64,000 nucleotides of DNA from Marinococcus sp. PL1-022 (GCF_033845285.1 NZ_JAWXCX010000001.1:1255495-1319494), one strand, 5' to 3'. Counted from the stretch's first letter, positions 41,784 to 51,357 are shown. Made by a program: numbers and translations. The notes: generated from the sequence alone by a model not told the origin.

Positions 41784-42590
41784 ATGCCTAAATTAGAAAA
41801 GAAAGATTTACGTAAATCATGGTTAAATTGGGCAATGTTTCATTTATCGTCCATGAGCTTTGAAAAACTTGAAGCTCACGGCTTTGCCCATTCAATGATA
41901 CCGATTGCAAAAAAGCTTTATAAAAATGATCCAGAGGAACATAGAAAAGCTTTAGAGAGACATTCCGTTTTTTATAATGTAGAACCTCAAGTTGGAAGCG
42001 TTATCAACGGCATAACAGCTTCAATGGAAGAGGAAAAAGCAAATGGCAAGGAAATAGATGATGAAGTCTTTGTCAGTGTGAAAACTAGTATGATGGGTCC
42101 CCTTTCGGGTATTGGGGATTCTACAATACAGGGTATTCTGATCCCGGTGCTGCTTTCCATAGCTATGGCTATATCTGCTGGCGGCAATCCTTTAGGGGTA
42201 CTATTGTATATGGTGGGCTACGTTACAATTGCCGCGGGCCTTTCTTATTTCCTGTATATGAGAGGGTACCAGCTGGGAGTTAGTTCCATAGATACGATTG
42301 TAGGGGAAGGATCTGAAAGGCTAAGAGATGCTTTTAATATATTGGGAATTATCGTCATCGGGGGTCTTGCCGCTTCTTTTGTCAGTCTAAGTACGCCCCT
42401 TGAGATACCTAATGGAGAAGAAAGCCTTGTACTGCAGGAAACTTTAGACAGCTTTTTTCCCGGCTTTTTAGGGCTGCTGGCTGTCATTTTTAGCTGGTAT
42501 CTGATTTCAAAAAGGCGGATTTCTGCTACGAAAATATTATTAATATTAATCGGCATATCAGTGGTCGGTGTACTGCTGGGTATATTCTAG
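41784..42590 (+). CDS. Mannose-family PTS EIID component
   Basis: A 268-aa membrane subunit. LRKSWLNWAMFHLSSMSFEKL and HSVFYNVEPQVGSVINGI at the N-terminus and MGPLSGIGDSTIQG in the middle are IID hallmarks. With IIC it forms the transport complex. Together with ManA the operon suggests uptake of mannose or a closely related hexose, though mannose-family PTS members also take glucosamine and fructosamine derivatives. Confidence 0.92.
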   Translation: MPKLEKKDLRKSWLNWAMFHLSSMSFEKLEAHGFAHSMIPIAKKLYKNDPEEHRKALERHSVFYNVEPQVGSVINGITASMEEEKANGKEIDDEVFVSVKTSMMGPLSGIGDSTIQGILIPVLLSIAMAISAGGNPLGVLLYMVGYVTIAAGLSYFLYMRGYQLGVSSIDTIVGEGSERLRDAFNILGIIVIGGLAASFVSLSTPLEIPNGEESLVLQETLDSFFPGFLGLLAVIFSWYLISKRRISATKILLILIGISVVGVLLGIF

Positions 42591-42633
42591 CATTGAAAGT
42601 TTATTTCCCAAAATTTGTTTTAATAGTTCTGCC

Positions 42634-42674
42634 ACAAGCATTTCGCTGCCAAGGGGCCGGAATGCTTGTTTTTG
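42634..42674 (+). terminator. Terminator of the PTS operon
   Basis: ACAAGCATT (42634-42642) pairs with AATGCTTGT (42661-42669), followed by TTTTG. The remainder of the gap up to 42.9 kb holds no gene that I can support. Confidence 0.72.
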
Positions 42675-42906
42675 TCGGGTAGAAAATCTGGTGGCGACTA
42701 CGATAATTTTCTGGACATCGAAGCCTGACCGGATAATTTCTCAATGCAGGTTTGAGCCATGTATATGGTATGCAAAACGAGTTTTGGGCATAAAAACTTA
42801 GGCTGATAAAAATATTTTCACAATAAGAGTAGTAAAATTATTTATTTAAGGTATACAATATATGTAAGAAAAAGGACCTATTTAATTGAATGGAAGGGGC
42901 AATGCA

Positions 42907-44631
42907 ATGCTACACACCGATGTACCGTATTATACGCAGCTGCATCACGTTCTAAGTGATCTGTTGCGCGATATCGCTCAGGTCTTCCCCCGTCACTCGG
43001 TATTTTTTGCCACCCATGACGGGGTCACGAATACGATTCAGCAGGTAGATGATCAGGTCGGCCTTGCTATTCCGGAGGGCTACACGGAACCTTTTCAACA
43101 ATCGCTCTGCCGGTTGGCTGCAGCCGCTACAGCCAAGGTGGTAGCTATTCCCGACTTGACCGCTCATGCAGACACCAGGAGCCACCCATTCACACTTCAA
43201 TGTGGAACCGGCAGCTTTTTAGGAGCCGCGGTTACTCATCCGGATGGGAGCACTATGGGCAGCTTATGCCTGATCAGTGATGAGCCCTACTCATTCACCG
43301 ACCGGGAGGAGAAGTGGGTGGGGAGTCTGGCGCGCATGGTCAGCGGAGTGATTCGCATGGAGCAGGGTCAGGTGCGCGACGGGCTCACGCATCAATACCA
43401 CGCAAATGTATTGCCACCCATGTTTCAGGAGATGGCCGCCCGTGACGCCGGAATTTTGTTATTTGTCATATCAATCAATGATTTCCAGTGGATCAATCAG
43501 CAGAATGGGTGCGAGCAGGGAGACCAGCTGCTGCGGACGTTTGCGCAGGTGCTGCAGGAAGAATTCTCGGCGAAGGCAGTTCCATCCCGGATCGAGCCGG
43601 ATACGTTTGTTGTGATGCTTCCCTGTGCAGAGGATGAGCATCCGGAGCACCGTGCCCGCACACTGGCCAGCCGATTCCTGCATCATATCCACAGTACTCC
43701 GTTTCGGATGAAGGACCGGGACCAGTATGTGCAGATTAACATGGGCATTTCTTATTATCCCAAGGAAGATACCCATTTCGAGCAATGCCTCGAAACCGCC
43801 CGGAAACGCATGAAGCGGGCGAAGCAGCTGCCTGCTGGAGAACACATGGTGGACAGCGATGAAGCCCTGCTTGTCAGTGAACGGGAATTCCGGCTGCGCA
43901 ATGATTTGAACCACGACGGTCTGTATCAGCAGCTGTGTCTGCAGTATCAGCCGCAGGTGCATCTCGCCGACCGCAGCATGCAGGGAGTGGAAGCTCTTGT
44001 GCGCTGGAACCATCCGTCCTACGGCTGGCTCGCGCCAAATATCTGGATTCCGATTGCTGAAGCCTACGGTCACATCCACGCCATAGGAAAATGGGTTATC
44101 CGGCAGGGGTGTATCGACATGCTTGCATACGGAGCACAGCATGAGCCTATAGATCTGGCTGTTAATATTTCGCCCCTGCAGCTGCGTGAGGCTGATTTTG
44201 CAGAACAGGTGCTGGCTATTGTGGCCGAGGTCGCCTTTCCGGCGGACCGGCTCGTGCTTGAGATCACTGAAACGCTGCTGCTTGAGGACCATGCCCACGT
44301 GATGAATAACCTGCAGACGCTCCGGAGCCGCGGGATTCGCATTGCAATTGATGATTTTGGGGTCGGCTACGCGTCATTTCACCTGCTGCACAAGTTTCCA
44401 ATCGACATTTTAAAAATTGACCGGCAGTTAAGCCGTCCATTGACGTCGCCGGCTAATAAAAAAATCGTCAGCGCCCTACTGGAGCTGGCTTATTCCCTGG
44501 GAATGCACTGTATTGTGGAAGGCATTGAAACCGCCGAACAGCATGCCTTTTACCAGCAGTACGATAACTATTGGGGTCAGGGATACTACTACCACCGGCC
44601 CGTCTCCCCGGATGAGCTGCCAGCGCTGTAG
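42907..44631 (+). CDS. GAF-GGDEF-EAL protein, c-di-GMP phosphodiesterase
   Basis: 574 aa: a GAF-like sensor (about residues 10-150), a degenerate GGDEF domain (about 160-310) in which the active motif reads IEPDTF, and an EAL domain (about 330-574) with EALVRWNHP, NISPLQL, LEITETLLLED, AIDDFGVGYASF, LKIDRQL and EGIET. The catalytic EAL residues appear intact, so it should hydrolyse c-di-GMP, with the GGDEF half perhaps acting as a GTP sensor. ATG 42907 has AAGGGG about 8 nt upstream. Confidence 0.9.
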   Translation: MLHTDVPYYTQLHHVLSDLLRDIAQVFPRHSVFFATHDGVTNTIQQVDDQVGLAIPEGYTEPFQQSLCRLAAAATAKVVAIPDLTAHADTRSHPFTLQCGTGSFLGAAVTHPDGSTMGSLCLISDEPYSFTDREEKWVGSLARMVSGVIRMEQGQVRDGLTHQYHANVLPPMFQEMAARDAGILLFVISINDFQWINQQNGCEQGDQLLRTFAQVLQEEFSAKAVPSRIEPDTFVVMLPCAEDEHPEHRARTLASRFLHHIHSTPFRMKDRDQYVQINMGISYYPKEDTHFEQCLETARKRMKRAKQLPAGEHMVDSDEALLVSEREFRLRNDLNHDGLYQQLCLQYQPQVHLADRSMQGVEALVRWNHPSYGWLAPNIWIPIAEAYGHIHAIGKWVIRQGCIDMLAYGAQHEPIDLAVNISPLQLREADFAEQVLAIVAEVAFPADRLVLEITETLLLEDHAHVMNNLQTLRSRGIRIAIDDFGVGYASFHLLHKFPIDILKIDRQLSRPLTSPANKKIVSALLELAYSLGMHCIVEGIETAEQHAFYQQYDNYWGQGYYYHRPVSPDELPAL

Positions 44632-44687
44632 AGTGAAGACGGCATAAATCAAAAAAGATGAAATGGGCAGCTTTTTAAGTTTGTCAT

Positions 44688-45188
44688 TTAATTGCTGCCG
44701 CCGCCTGTCTGAAAATAATGGTTAAGCCTTCGCAGTCCTTCAGTCAGTTCTTCAAATGAATGGGTGGCCGAAAGGGAGAGGCGAAGGTACTTTTGCTCTG
44801 ACGATTGTCCTCCGCTAATAAAACGGTCGGAATGCAGCACATGCACCTGCTTTCGTTTAATATCCTCCTCGACCTCGCGCCCAGGGGCCCTGGAGGAAAG
44901 GGGCAGCCACCGAAAGTAACTGAGCGGATTGCCCTGAGCCTGCCCGACCGGAAAATACGAATCATAAATGCGGTTGGCCTGCTTAAGCAGGGCTTTTTTT
45001 TGATTAAAAATCGTTTGTGCCTTCCCGTTATGAATGAGCTCAGAGATCACCTCCGTATCAAGCGAAGAGAGCTTGATATTGAGATAAGGTCGATGCCTGA
45101 TATAAAATGATTTTTCGTAAAAAAGCTTTTGCCTGCGCGAGAAACTTTGAATTTCAAGTGCTAATATCTGTTCTCCAAAAATAAACAT
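44688..45188 (-). pseudogene. C-terminal remnant of a MocR/PdxR-type aminotransferase-like regulator
   Basis: The open frame encodes 166 residues, of which the last ~140 (SELIHNGKAQTIFNQKKALL; LSYFRWLPLSS; KYLRLSLSATHSFEELTEGL) match the small C-terminal domain of class I/II aminotransferase-like proteins, as found in MocR regulators. The DNA-binding domain and PLP-lysine region are absent, and the first ~45 residues look unrelated. There is no convincing ribosome binding site. It is best read as a truncated gene. Confidence 0.65.
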
Positions 45189-45376
45189 TTATCAGAAATT
45201 ATAAAACTTTCGCATATTCGGTTGACATGAAAAAAGCGGCCTGCGTATATTAGATGCAACTCTTTGGAATATACGGACGTGGTTTTCGTATTAATGACTG
45301 AAAATACAAAAAAAGCGGTTGCCAGAGGGAGAGCAGTTAGGAATATTTAATAGGCATAGAAAAGGGTGGAGAATGA

Positions 45377-46426
45377 ATGAAGCGAAGTTTACAGGAGCGT
45401 TTAGAGGCAGGGCCGGTTATCGCAGGAGAAGGATACTTATTTGAATTGGAGCGTCGGGGCTATTTACAGGCAGGCACGTTTGTGCCGGAAGTGGCACTGG
45501 AAAACCCCGAGGCCTTAAAGCAGACGTACCGGGATTATATGCGTGCCGGTTCGGATGTCATACTGGCGTTCACGTATAACGCCCACCGGGAAAAAATGCG
45601 CATTATCGGAAAAGAAGATCTGCTCGAGCCGTTAAACCGGCAGGCAATCCGGCTGGCAAAGGAAGTCGCCCAGGAGCATCCGGAGGAAGAGGCGCTCGTT
45701 GCAGGCAATATTTCCAACACAAATATTTTCAATCCGGACGATGAGGATTCCAAAACCGCTGTCCGCCAGATGTTTGCCGAAATGATTGGCTGGTGCAGTG
45801 AGGAAGGCGTCGACTACATTAAGGGCGAAACCTTTTATTATCACGAAGAAGCGCTGATTGCCCTCGAGGAAATTCAAAAGCAGGGACTGCCAGCGGTTGT
45901 TACCCTCGGACTAATGGGCGAAAACATTCTGCGGGACGGCTATACAGTGGAGGATTCCTGCCGCATTTTATCTGAGAGCGGGGCGCTCGTGGTCGGCATG
46001 AACTGCTTCCGCGGCCCGAATACGATGCAGCCGTACATGGAAAAAATCCGGGAATCGGTCGATGGATATGTGGCGGCTCTTCCTGTTCCTTACCGGACCA
46101 CAGAGAGCCATCCTACCTTTTTTAATTTACCTGATTCCGGATGCAGCTGCCATACTCCTCTGGAAACAACGTTTCCTACCGCACTGGAGCCGCTTTACCA
46201 TAACCGGTATGAACTGGCGGAATGGGCGAAGGAAGCGACAGACGGCGGCGTGAACTATATCGGTTTGTGCTGCGGAGCCTCTCCGGCTATGCTGCGGTCG
46301 GTAGCTGAAGCCGCTGGCCTGCAGACAATAAGCTCAGAATACTCCCCGAACATGGAAAAGCACTTCCTGTTCGGCCAGGACGAAACCCTTCAGGACCACA
46401 ATACAAGCTACCGCACAAAAGCATAA
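45377..46426 (+). CDS. Homocysteine S-methyltransferase family protein
   Basis: A TIM-barrel methyltransferase of 349 aa of the Pfam S-methyl_trans type. Zinc-binding cysteines occur in GMNCFRGP (about residue 213) and GLCCGASP (about residue 295). AGSDVILAFTYNAH resembles the family block after strand 2. Such enzymes move a methyl group from betaine, S-methylmethionine or similar donors to homocysteine. GGTGGAG lies about 8 nt before ATG. No S-box or other riboswitch was recognised upstream. Confidence 0.86.
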   Translation: MKRSLQERLEAGPVIAGEGYLFELERRGYLQAGTFVPEVALENPEALKQTYRDYMRAGSDVILAFTYNAHREKMRIIGKEDLLEPLNRQAIRLAKEVAQEHPEEEALVAGNISNTNIFNPDDEDSKTAVRQMFAEMIGWCSEEGVDYIKGETFYYHEEALIALEEIQKQGLPAVVTLGLMGENILRDGYTVEDSCRILSESGALVVGMNCFRGPNTMQPYMEKIRESVDGYVAALPVPYRTTESHPTFFNLPDSGCSCHTPLETTFPTALEPLYHNRYELAEWAKEATDGGVNYIGLCCGASPAMLRSVAEAAGLQTISSEYSPNMEKHFLFGQDETLQDHNTSYRTKA

Positions 46427-46434
46427 GTAAGAAA

Positions 46435-46472
46435 GAAGCTCTCCCGCTGTATATGCAGGAGGGCTTCTTTTG
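46435..46472. terminator. Terminator between convergent genes
   Basis: GAAGCTCTCCC pairs with GGAGGGCTTC (one wobble/bulge), followed by TTTTGTTT. Confidence 0.72.
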
Positions 46473-46508
46473 TTTAAGGGAGGCATTTAAATAAACGGCG
46501 GGAACTTT

Positions 46509-47321
46509 TTATTTCATGGAATTTGCGATCTGTAAGGATTCTATTGGTGGGAGACTGGTCCGAACCGCATAAACGGTTTTTCCTTCCTGCCAGCGGATGT
46601 CCACAGTGACATCCTCACTGGACGGAGCGTAATAAATATCGACGACTCCCTGGTCAGCAGAAGCAGGAAGTGGGTGATGCTTCAGGTATTCCGTCATTTG
46701 ACGGATCACGGCTGTCTGATCGAGATTCCTCGAAGATGAAGAAGAAAGGCTCACCAGCCATTGATTTTGCTGACCGCTGTAGCGATACTGGTCTGCGCTG
46801 TCTTTCATGTGTCCGGATAAGCCGTTCTCAAAGGGTTCTACTCTTGGAGCGGAGGGGTCAACGGTTTTTCCTTCCTGAAAATCCTCGATTTCACTGGAGG
46901 CTTCCTGCAAATCTCTGTACCGAGCAGCAGTCACGTGCGCTAAAGGCTCTCCGGTACTGGTGTGATACTGGATGCTGTAGGTGGCTGAATTGTTGGAAGC
47001 CACCGATCCCTGGATCTGCCTGTTCTGCTGACCGGGGAAATGTGAAGGCAGCTTAATCCACTTATCGTTCATCAGAAGCTCCTTCCTTATTTTTTCAACG
47101 TCCAGTTCTGAGGGTGTAGGAGAAGACATATTTTCCCTTTGAGGCTCCGGCTGGGAAACGGGCTTTTCTTCTACATCCTTCTCGGGCAGGTCATCTTCAT
47201 CCTCAATGGAAGCTCCCTGGGCATTTGAGGCCTGGGGAGTTTCTTTTTCGCTCGTACAGCCAAAAAGGAAAGCTGCAAGCAGGGTTCCTGACAGAAAATA
47301 CATCAGTCGTGGTTTTTTCAA
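46509..47321 (-). CDS. Secreted lipoprotein, paralog of the 11.6-kb lipoprotein
   Basis: 270 aa with a signal peptide and lipobox (AAFLFGC, Cys22), a Glu/Pro/Ser-rich linker to about residue 75, and a conserved C-terminal domain shared with the lipoprotein at 11574-12395. Shared blocks include KLPSHFPG, GSVASNN, YSIQYHTSTGEPLAHVT, QWLVSLSSS, GVVDIYY and SEDVTVDIRWQEGKTVY. GAAGGG lies about 8 nt before ATG. No named family; membrane-anchored on the outside. Confidence 0.84.
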   Translation of the reverse strand: MKKPRLMYFLSGTLLAAFLFGCTSEKETPQASNAQGASIEDEDDLPEKDVEEKPVSQPEPQRENMSSPTPSELDVEKIRKELLMNDKWIKLPSHFPGQQNRQIQGSVASNNSATYSIQYHTSTGEPLAHVTAARYRDLQEASSEIEDFQEGKTVDPSAPRVEPFENGLSGHMKDSADQYRYSGQQNQWLVSLSSSSSRNLDQTAVIRQMTEYLKHHPLPASADQGVVDIYYAPSSEDVTVDIRWQEGKTVYAVRTSLPPIESLQIANSMK

Positions 47322-47387
47322 AGGGTTCCCTTCTTTCTAAATGGGAGTAGCCAAAGACCGGGTTGAAATTTTTTCCATAAACAAAGA

Positions 47388-47423
47388 AAAAGCCAGAAAA
47401 AGTATTGTCCTCTTTTCCTGGCT
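47388..47423 (-). terminator. Terminator of the tag gene
   Basis: AGCCAGAAAAA pairs with TTTTCCTGGCT (near-perfect); on the minus strand TTTTTC follows. Confidence 0.65.
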
Positions 47424-47529
47424 TATGGATCGGCTGTAGTATCCATCCATTGCTGCCTTGTATATTTTGTGATTTCCCCTTAGAGCTAGTAGTAAAACGA
47501 TATACTGGCGGCTCACTCCCAACAATTTT

Positions 47530-48093
47530 TCAGTTAGTATTGAGCGTGTGAAAGCTGCAGGAGATAATATGATCATCGACCATGCCAACCGCCTGCAGAA
47601 AGGAATAGGTAATGACCGGGCCCATGAATTTGAAGCCTCTTTTTTTAAGATTCTTACTGATTCGGACGGATAAAGAGGACTGGGCAGGAATTTCCGTGTC
47701 GGCTGTCCAGTTATTGATAATCGGTTTAAAATCCACATAGCTCCACAGAAAGTCGGCGAAGCTTCCGAATTCCCTTTGTATTTTCAGTACCGCCTCCGCA
47801 TTGGAGCGAACCGATTGAAGCTTCGAAAAATGCTTGATGACTTGATAATTCTCTTTGATTGCTTCCAAATCCGCGTCCGTGAGGCCGGCGCAATATTCGA
47901 TCTCAAAGTTGTTAAAGGCAGATTGGTAAGCCTGTCGTTTCGCCAATACAATATTCCACGATAGGCCGGCCTGTGCCCCCTCCAACGTAAGCATCTCGAA
48001 AATGTACCGGTCATCCCGGGCGGGTCTGCACCATTCTTCATCATGATACGCTTGCAAAAGCTCACTGCCCTGGGGCCATAAACATTGTTCCAT
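47530..48093 (-). CDS. tag: DNA-3-methyladenine glycosylase I
   Basis: A base-excision repair enzyme of 187 aa that removes 3-methyladenine. CLWPQGSELLQAYHDEEWCRP is the N-terminal block with the zinc-ligand Cys and His, RYIFEMLTLEGAQAGLSW follows, and the C-terminal GMVDDHIISCSFH carries the other His and Cys ligands. The length matches the family. Transcribed alone; the binding site upstream is AAAGGAGAG. Confidence 0.92.
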   Translation of the reverse strand: MEQCLWPQGSELLQAYHDEEWCRPARDDRYIFEMLTLEGAQAGLSWNIVLAKRQAYQSAFNNFEIEYCAGLTDADLEAIKENYQVIKHFSKLQSVRSNAEAVLKIQREFGSFADFLWSYVDFKPIINNWTADTEIPAQSSLSVRISKNLKKRGFKFMGPVITYSFLQAVGMVDDHIISCSFHTLNTN

Positions 48094-48273
48094 CGACTAT
48101 GCTCTCCTTTCCTTCTGTTGAACCTACTGTACCATGCAAAATAGGACAACTGCGTGTCATATTAAAAATTGTGTCATTCGACGAATGTATTATTTCAGCT
48201 TTTATATGAATGATTTAAAAGGATTCCAGGAGGGCAAAGGAGAAAAGAATAAAAAAGAAACGGAGGGAAGATC

Positions 48274-48822
48274 GTGGCAAAGGTATGTCTGGGCATGATT
48301 TTATCGCTGGATGGGTACGTTAATGACCGGCACGGAAAGATGGGGAAGCTTTATGCCAGCTTTGAGCCGAATGAAGCGATTGAAGCGGCGATGGCCAATA
48401 CAGGAGCTGTGGTAATGGGCCGGAACAGCTTTGATGAAAGTCCGGATCCGGATGCCTACGCGGATGATTACGAATTTCAGGTGCCGTTGTTTGTGCTGAC
48501 GCACCGTCCGCCGCCCAATCACCCGAAGGAAAATGAAAACCTTACAATCACCTTCGTGACGGACGGCATTGAAAGCGCGGTCCAGCAGGCCAGAGAAGCA
48601 GCCGGAGAAAAAGATGTTGTGGTGCTCGGGGCGGACGTTGGCCAGCAGCTGTTAAAGGCAAAGCTCGCGGACGAGCTGCAGGTCGCGTTTGCGCCCATCA
48701 TACTCGGCAAGGGACTGCGGCTGTTTGAGCACCTGGAGGATCTTGAAATTCACCTCGAGAAGCTGCGGACTATTGAGACCGCCCAGCAGGTGGAAATCTG
48801 GTATAGGGTCCTTAAGGAATAG
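48274..48822 (+). CDS. Dihydrofolate reductase-like (RibD C-terminal) protein
   Basis: 182 aa of the RibD C-terminal/DHFR-like family: KVCLGMILSLDGYVND at the N-terminus, GAVVMGRNSFDE in the middle and VVVLGADVGQQLLKAKL in the NADPH-binding part. These are reductases of unknown substrate in Bacillus (YwjB/YyaP type). GTG 48274 has CGGAGGG 7 nt upstream. Confidence 0.85.
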   Translation: MAKVCLGMILSLDGYVNDRHGKMGKLYASFEPNEAIEAAMANTGAVVMGRNSFDESPDPDAYADDYEFQVPLFVLTHRPPPNHPKENENLTITFVTDGIESAVQQAREAAGEKDVVVLGADVGQQLLKAKLADELQVAFAPIILGKGLRLFEHLEDLEIHLEKLRTIETAQQVEIWYRVLKE

Positions 48823-49124
48823 GGAAAAGGTTTAGATGAAGTTCTTCTGCTTTTACAGCGGGAGGGCTTTTATTTTTGTGCCAGACCGCGTTTGAAAAAA
48901 TAATGTAAGCCAGCTTACATTTAAAAATATAAACATGCAGGAACACTGTCTGGAGAAAATCGTTAATTACTTTTGGAAAAAAGCTTTTAAAACACAATGA
49001 AATAAATATAGACGCTATAAAATAAAAAATGAAACATAATAAAAAAGGGACGAACCATTAAGTTGGCTCGTTCCTTTTACTGATATTTCATCCACCGCTT
49101 CAATGTTGCTGACAAACGTATATG
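48823..49124. other. Intergenic stretch with terminator
   Basis: AT-rich and without a credible gene. It holds the hairpin at 49043-49079 near its right end. Confidence 0.55.
49043..49079 (-). terminator. Terminator of the 92-aa protein gene
   Basis: AAAGGGACGAACCA pairs with TGGCTCGTTCCTTT (one or two mismatches) across a short loop; on the minus strand a T run follows. Confidence 0.65.
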
Positions 49125-49403
49125 CTACGAAGACTCTATCTCTTCCCGTACCTGCATCAATCGCGGCAGGGGGATGGCTTCAAGAACAACGTGGGCCTGG
49201 AGTCCGCGACGGGAGGAATCGTCCACAGAGTCGAAATGCACAAAGTTTTCTTCGCGAAGAAAATGGAATACATCATGCAGTTTTTGTTCTTCTTTGGCAT
49301 TCAGATATAAAAATGCCGGCTCGCCCTGAATTAAGAACGTAGATACCTCTTCGCCGGCGTGTTTGTTTAAGCGGTGAAACGCTTCTTCGAGTTTCCACTT
49401 CAT
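49125..49403 (-). CDS. Hypothetical cytosolic protein, 92 aa
   Basis: Not recognised. It begins MKWKLEEAFHRLNKHAGEE and is a mixed alpha/beta soluble protein with an amphipathic N-terminal helix, two strands (STFLIQGEPAFLYLNAK) and a C-terminal helix. AAGGAGG lies about 8 nt before ATG; a TATAAT lies about 100 nt upstream. It is isolated between genes of other functions. Confidence 0.7.
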   Translation of the reverse strand: MKWKLEEAFHRLNKHAGEEVSTFLIQGEPAFLYLNAKEEQKLHDVFHFLREENFVHFDSVDDSSRRGLQAHVVLEAIPLPRLMQVREEIESS

Positions 49404-49573
49404 AAAAGTGCCTCCTTGAGTGATTTATCCTTGTTTGTGAGAATTCTTGTTGCGTGTCAGGAATGGTTTGGTCACTCCCGTTTGTTGCTCTATTTTCATT
49501 ATAATGCCGTGAGATGAGTATTTTTTAATAAGAAAATGAGAAATTGATGAAAATTATAGGCGGAATGCTTTCA

Positions 49574-50488
49574 TTACATTATTTTCTTTGTTTCTTTAAT
49601 CATACAGCTGAGGGCAAGGATAAACAGGCTCATGCCAATCAACGGGATGAGCACAAGCCAGTAAGCGCTGCTCAGCTGCAGAGTGTATTGATACATGCCA
49701 ACAAGCGATCCCCAATCATAAACTACGGGGGTGGGGGGACCGCCGCCCATTCCATATTCAATCTCGGTACCGCCGTAAAAGAGATTGAATATGCCGAGGT
49801 GAGTCATAATCAGGATAACCTGAATAGCAGTGGCGAACCCCAGCGTAAACAGAGAGACGCGGAGACTGGGAAAAATATGCTTCCAAAATACCTGCCAGGA
49901 GGATGCCCCCATTAGACGGGCAGCTACGGCAAATTCCCGTTGATTAATGACGGAGGCTTCGTTGGCAATAAGAATAGCAGGCGCAGGTACGAGCACCAGG
50001 CTGATGAATATGGATTCGACGATGAGCCTATAGAGCAGTGACGTAGCAAACCCGTCGGGCGACTCCCACAGTAGTGGGAACAGCGCCTGATAAATGATCA
50101 ATGCGGCTGGCACAAAGTAAAAAATCATAAGGATCTGTTCGATGGCTTTATGTACCCGCCGGTAACGCTTCAGCTGACCCATCCAGGCCCCGAGCCCAAA
50201 AGCAATGATCATGCAAATAATAGTGATAGCAAGCGTTCCAAGCATTGTATACTTTGCGCCCTGAAGCATGTAAAACAAAAGATGATTGCCCGACGAATCC
50301 GTTCCGAGTATGGAGTGGTCAAAAGGCGCAAACGGAGGCCCCTGCAGCGTACCGGTATCATCAGTGACAAATGGCGTCCGGGGGATGTGCGAATCGAAAA
50401 AGACAGAGTGAATAAAGCTTGCAGTCAGTGTACCACCGAGGAAAAGAAAGCTGAGCAGCAGCAGTGGTTTCCGTAGGAGCTGTTTCAT
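49574..50488 (-). CDS. Oligopeptide-type ABC permease (OppC/DppC-like)
   Basis: 304 aa: an N-terminal helix, a periplasmic-type domain containing PFAPFDHSILGTDSSGNHLL (the typical HPLGTDxxGRD region), and five helices with the EAA loop region EFAVAARLMGASSWQVFWKH. Forms the second membrane subunit of a binding-protein-dependent importer with the neighbouring permease (4-bp ATGA overlap). No ATPase or substrate-binding protein is encoded nearby. Confidence 0.88.
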   Translation of the reverse strand: MKQLLRKPLLLLSFLFLGGTLTASFIHSVFFDSHIPRTPFVTDDTGTLQGPPFAPFDHSILGTDSSGNHLLFYMLQGAKYTMLGTLAITIICMIIAFGLGAWMGQLKRYRRVHKAIEQILMIFYFVPAALIIYQALFPLLWESPDGFATSLLYRLIVESIFISLVLVPAPAILIANEASVINQREFAVAARLMGASSWQVFWKHIFPSLRVSLFTLGFATAIQVILIMTHLGIFNLFYGGTEIEYGMGGGPPTPVVYDWGSLVGMYQYTLQLSSAYWLVLIPLIGMSLFILALSCMIKETKKIM

Positions 50489-51357
50489 AGATGCACGCTC
50501 TGATTTGTTATTAAATACGTACTTCCTTCGACGACTTTCAACAATAGATAAATAGGCAGAAAAAAGAGAACAGCTGTCACCAGAAATACTGATGGCTGCG
50601 TGAAGGAAAACAGGAACTGCGTCATTCCGGCGTTTTCAAACAAATATTCCACGATTAATAAATTACTAACAAGCATACTGACGACGTATTTTGACCGGTA
50701 GGCGACCGATAAAAGTGTATTCCGAAGGATATGCCTCCAAAGAAGGGGACCTTTAGAATGTCCCTTGCTGCGAGCGAATTCTACATATAGTTCAGCAGTT
50801 TCATTTTCAATTGATTCCATCAGGGCGTGCACCAAGTATATTGTCGGAACGATTGCTAAAATAAGTACGGGCAGGACAATCGCCGTGGAGTCCCCCGCTC
50901 CTGTGAAGCTCAGAAGGGTAAAATGAAATGTTTGAGACAGCCAGATGACCAGCATTTGGGCGGCAAGAATAAAGATGACATCCGGGATGCTTTGTAAAAA
51001 AGCAAGGCCTGCATCAATCGCCTTTTTCCCTCGATGAGAAACGTACTGGAGGCCCAGGGCCAGCAGAAATGAGCTTCCAACCGCCAGTGCCCAGGCCGAA
51101 ATAAATACGGTGATGGACAACGTAAAAGGTTTGAAAATAAAGGGGAAAAGATCACGTTCAATCCCAGAATCCGGATGAACGTAGGTAAGATGCTGAAGAT
51201 TGGTGAGTGGGTGCAAAGCCTCTGCCCATTTACGGGAAGAAGGCCAAATGATTCCCTGAGCACTAAAAAATAAAGGAAGAAAACTAACCAGGCCGATACC
51301 TAAAAACAAATATAGCACCCGCAGTAATTCCCTGCCGAAAATTTGATAGACCATCAT
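50485..51357 (-). CDS. Oligopeptide-type ABC permease (OppB/DppB-like)
   Basis: 290 aa with six helices and the EAA-loop block ETAELYVEFARSKG followed by LLWRHILRNTLLS. ATG 51357 is preferred over an upstream GTG because GGAG lies 6 nt before it. It is first in the two-gene unit. The permease family transports peptides or nickel; the missing ATPase must be encoded elsewhere or lost. Confidence 0.87.
   Translation of the reverse strand: MMVYQIFGRELLRVLYLFLGIGLVSFLPLFFSAQGIIWPSSRKWAEALHPLTNLQHLTYVHPDSGIERDLFPFIFKPFTLSITVFISAWALAVGSSFLLALGLQYVSHRGKKAIDAGLAFLQSIPDVIFILAAQMLVIWLSQTFHFTLLSFTGAGDSTAIVLPVLILAIVPTIYLVHALMESIENETAELYVEFARSKGHSKGPLLWRHILRNTLLSVAYRSKYVVSMLVSNLLIVEYLFENAGMTQFLFSFTQPSVFLVTAVLFFLPIYLLLKVVEGSTYLITNQSVHL

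Noticed and set aside
43471-44298. A 275-codon minus-strand open frame
   Set aside because: It lies fully antisense to the EAL domain of a gene with clear conserved motifs, lacks a binding site, and its protein shows no family pattern.
45190-45376. S-box riboswitch upstream of the homocysteine methyltransferase-like gene
   Set aside because: None of the conserved S-box sequence or a terminator in the right place could be found.
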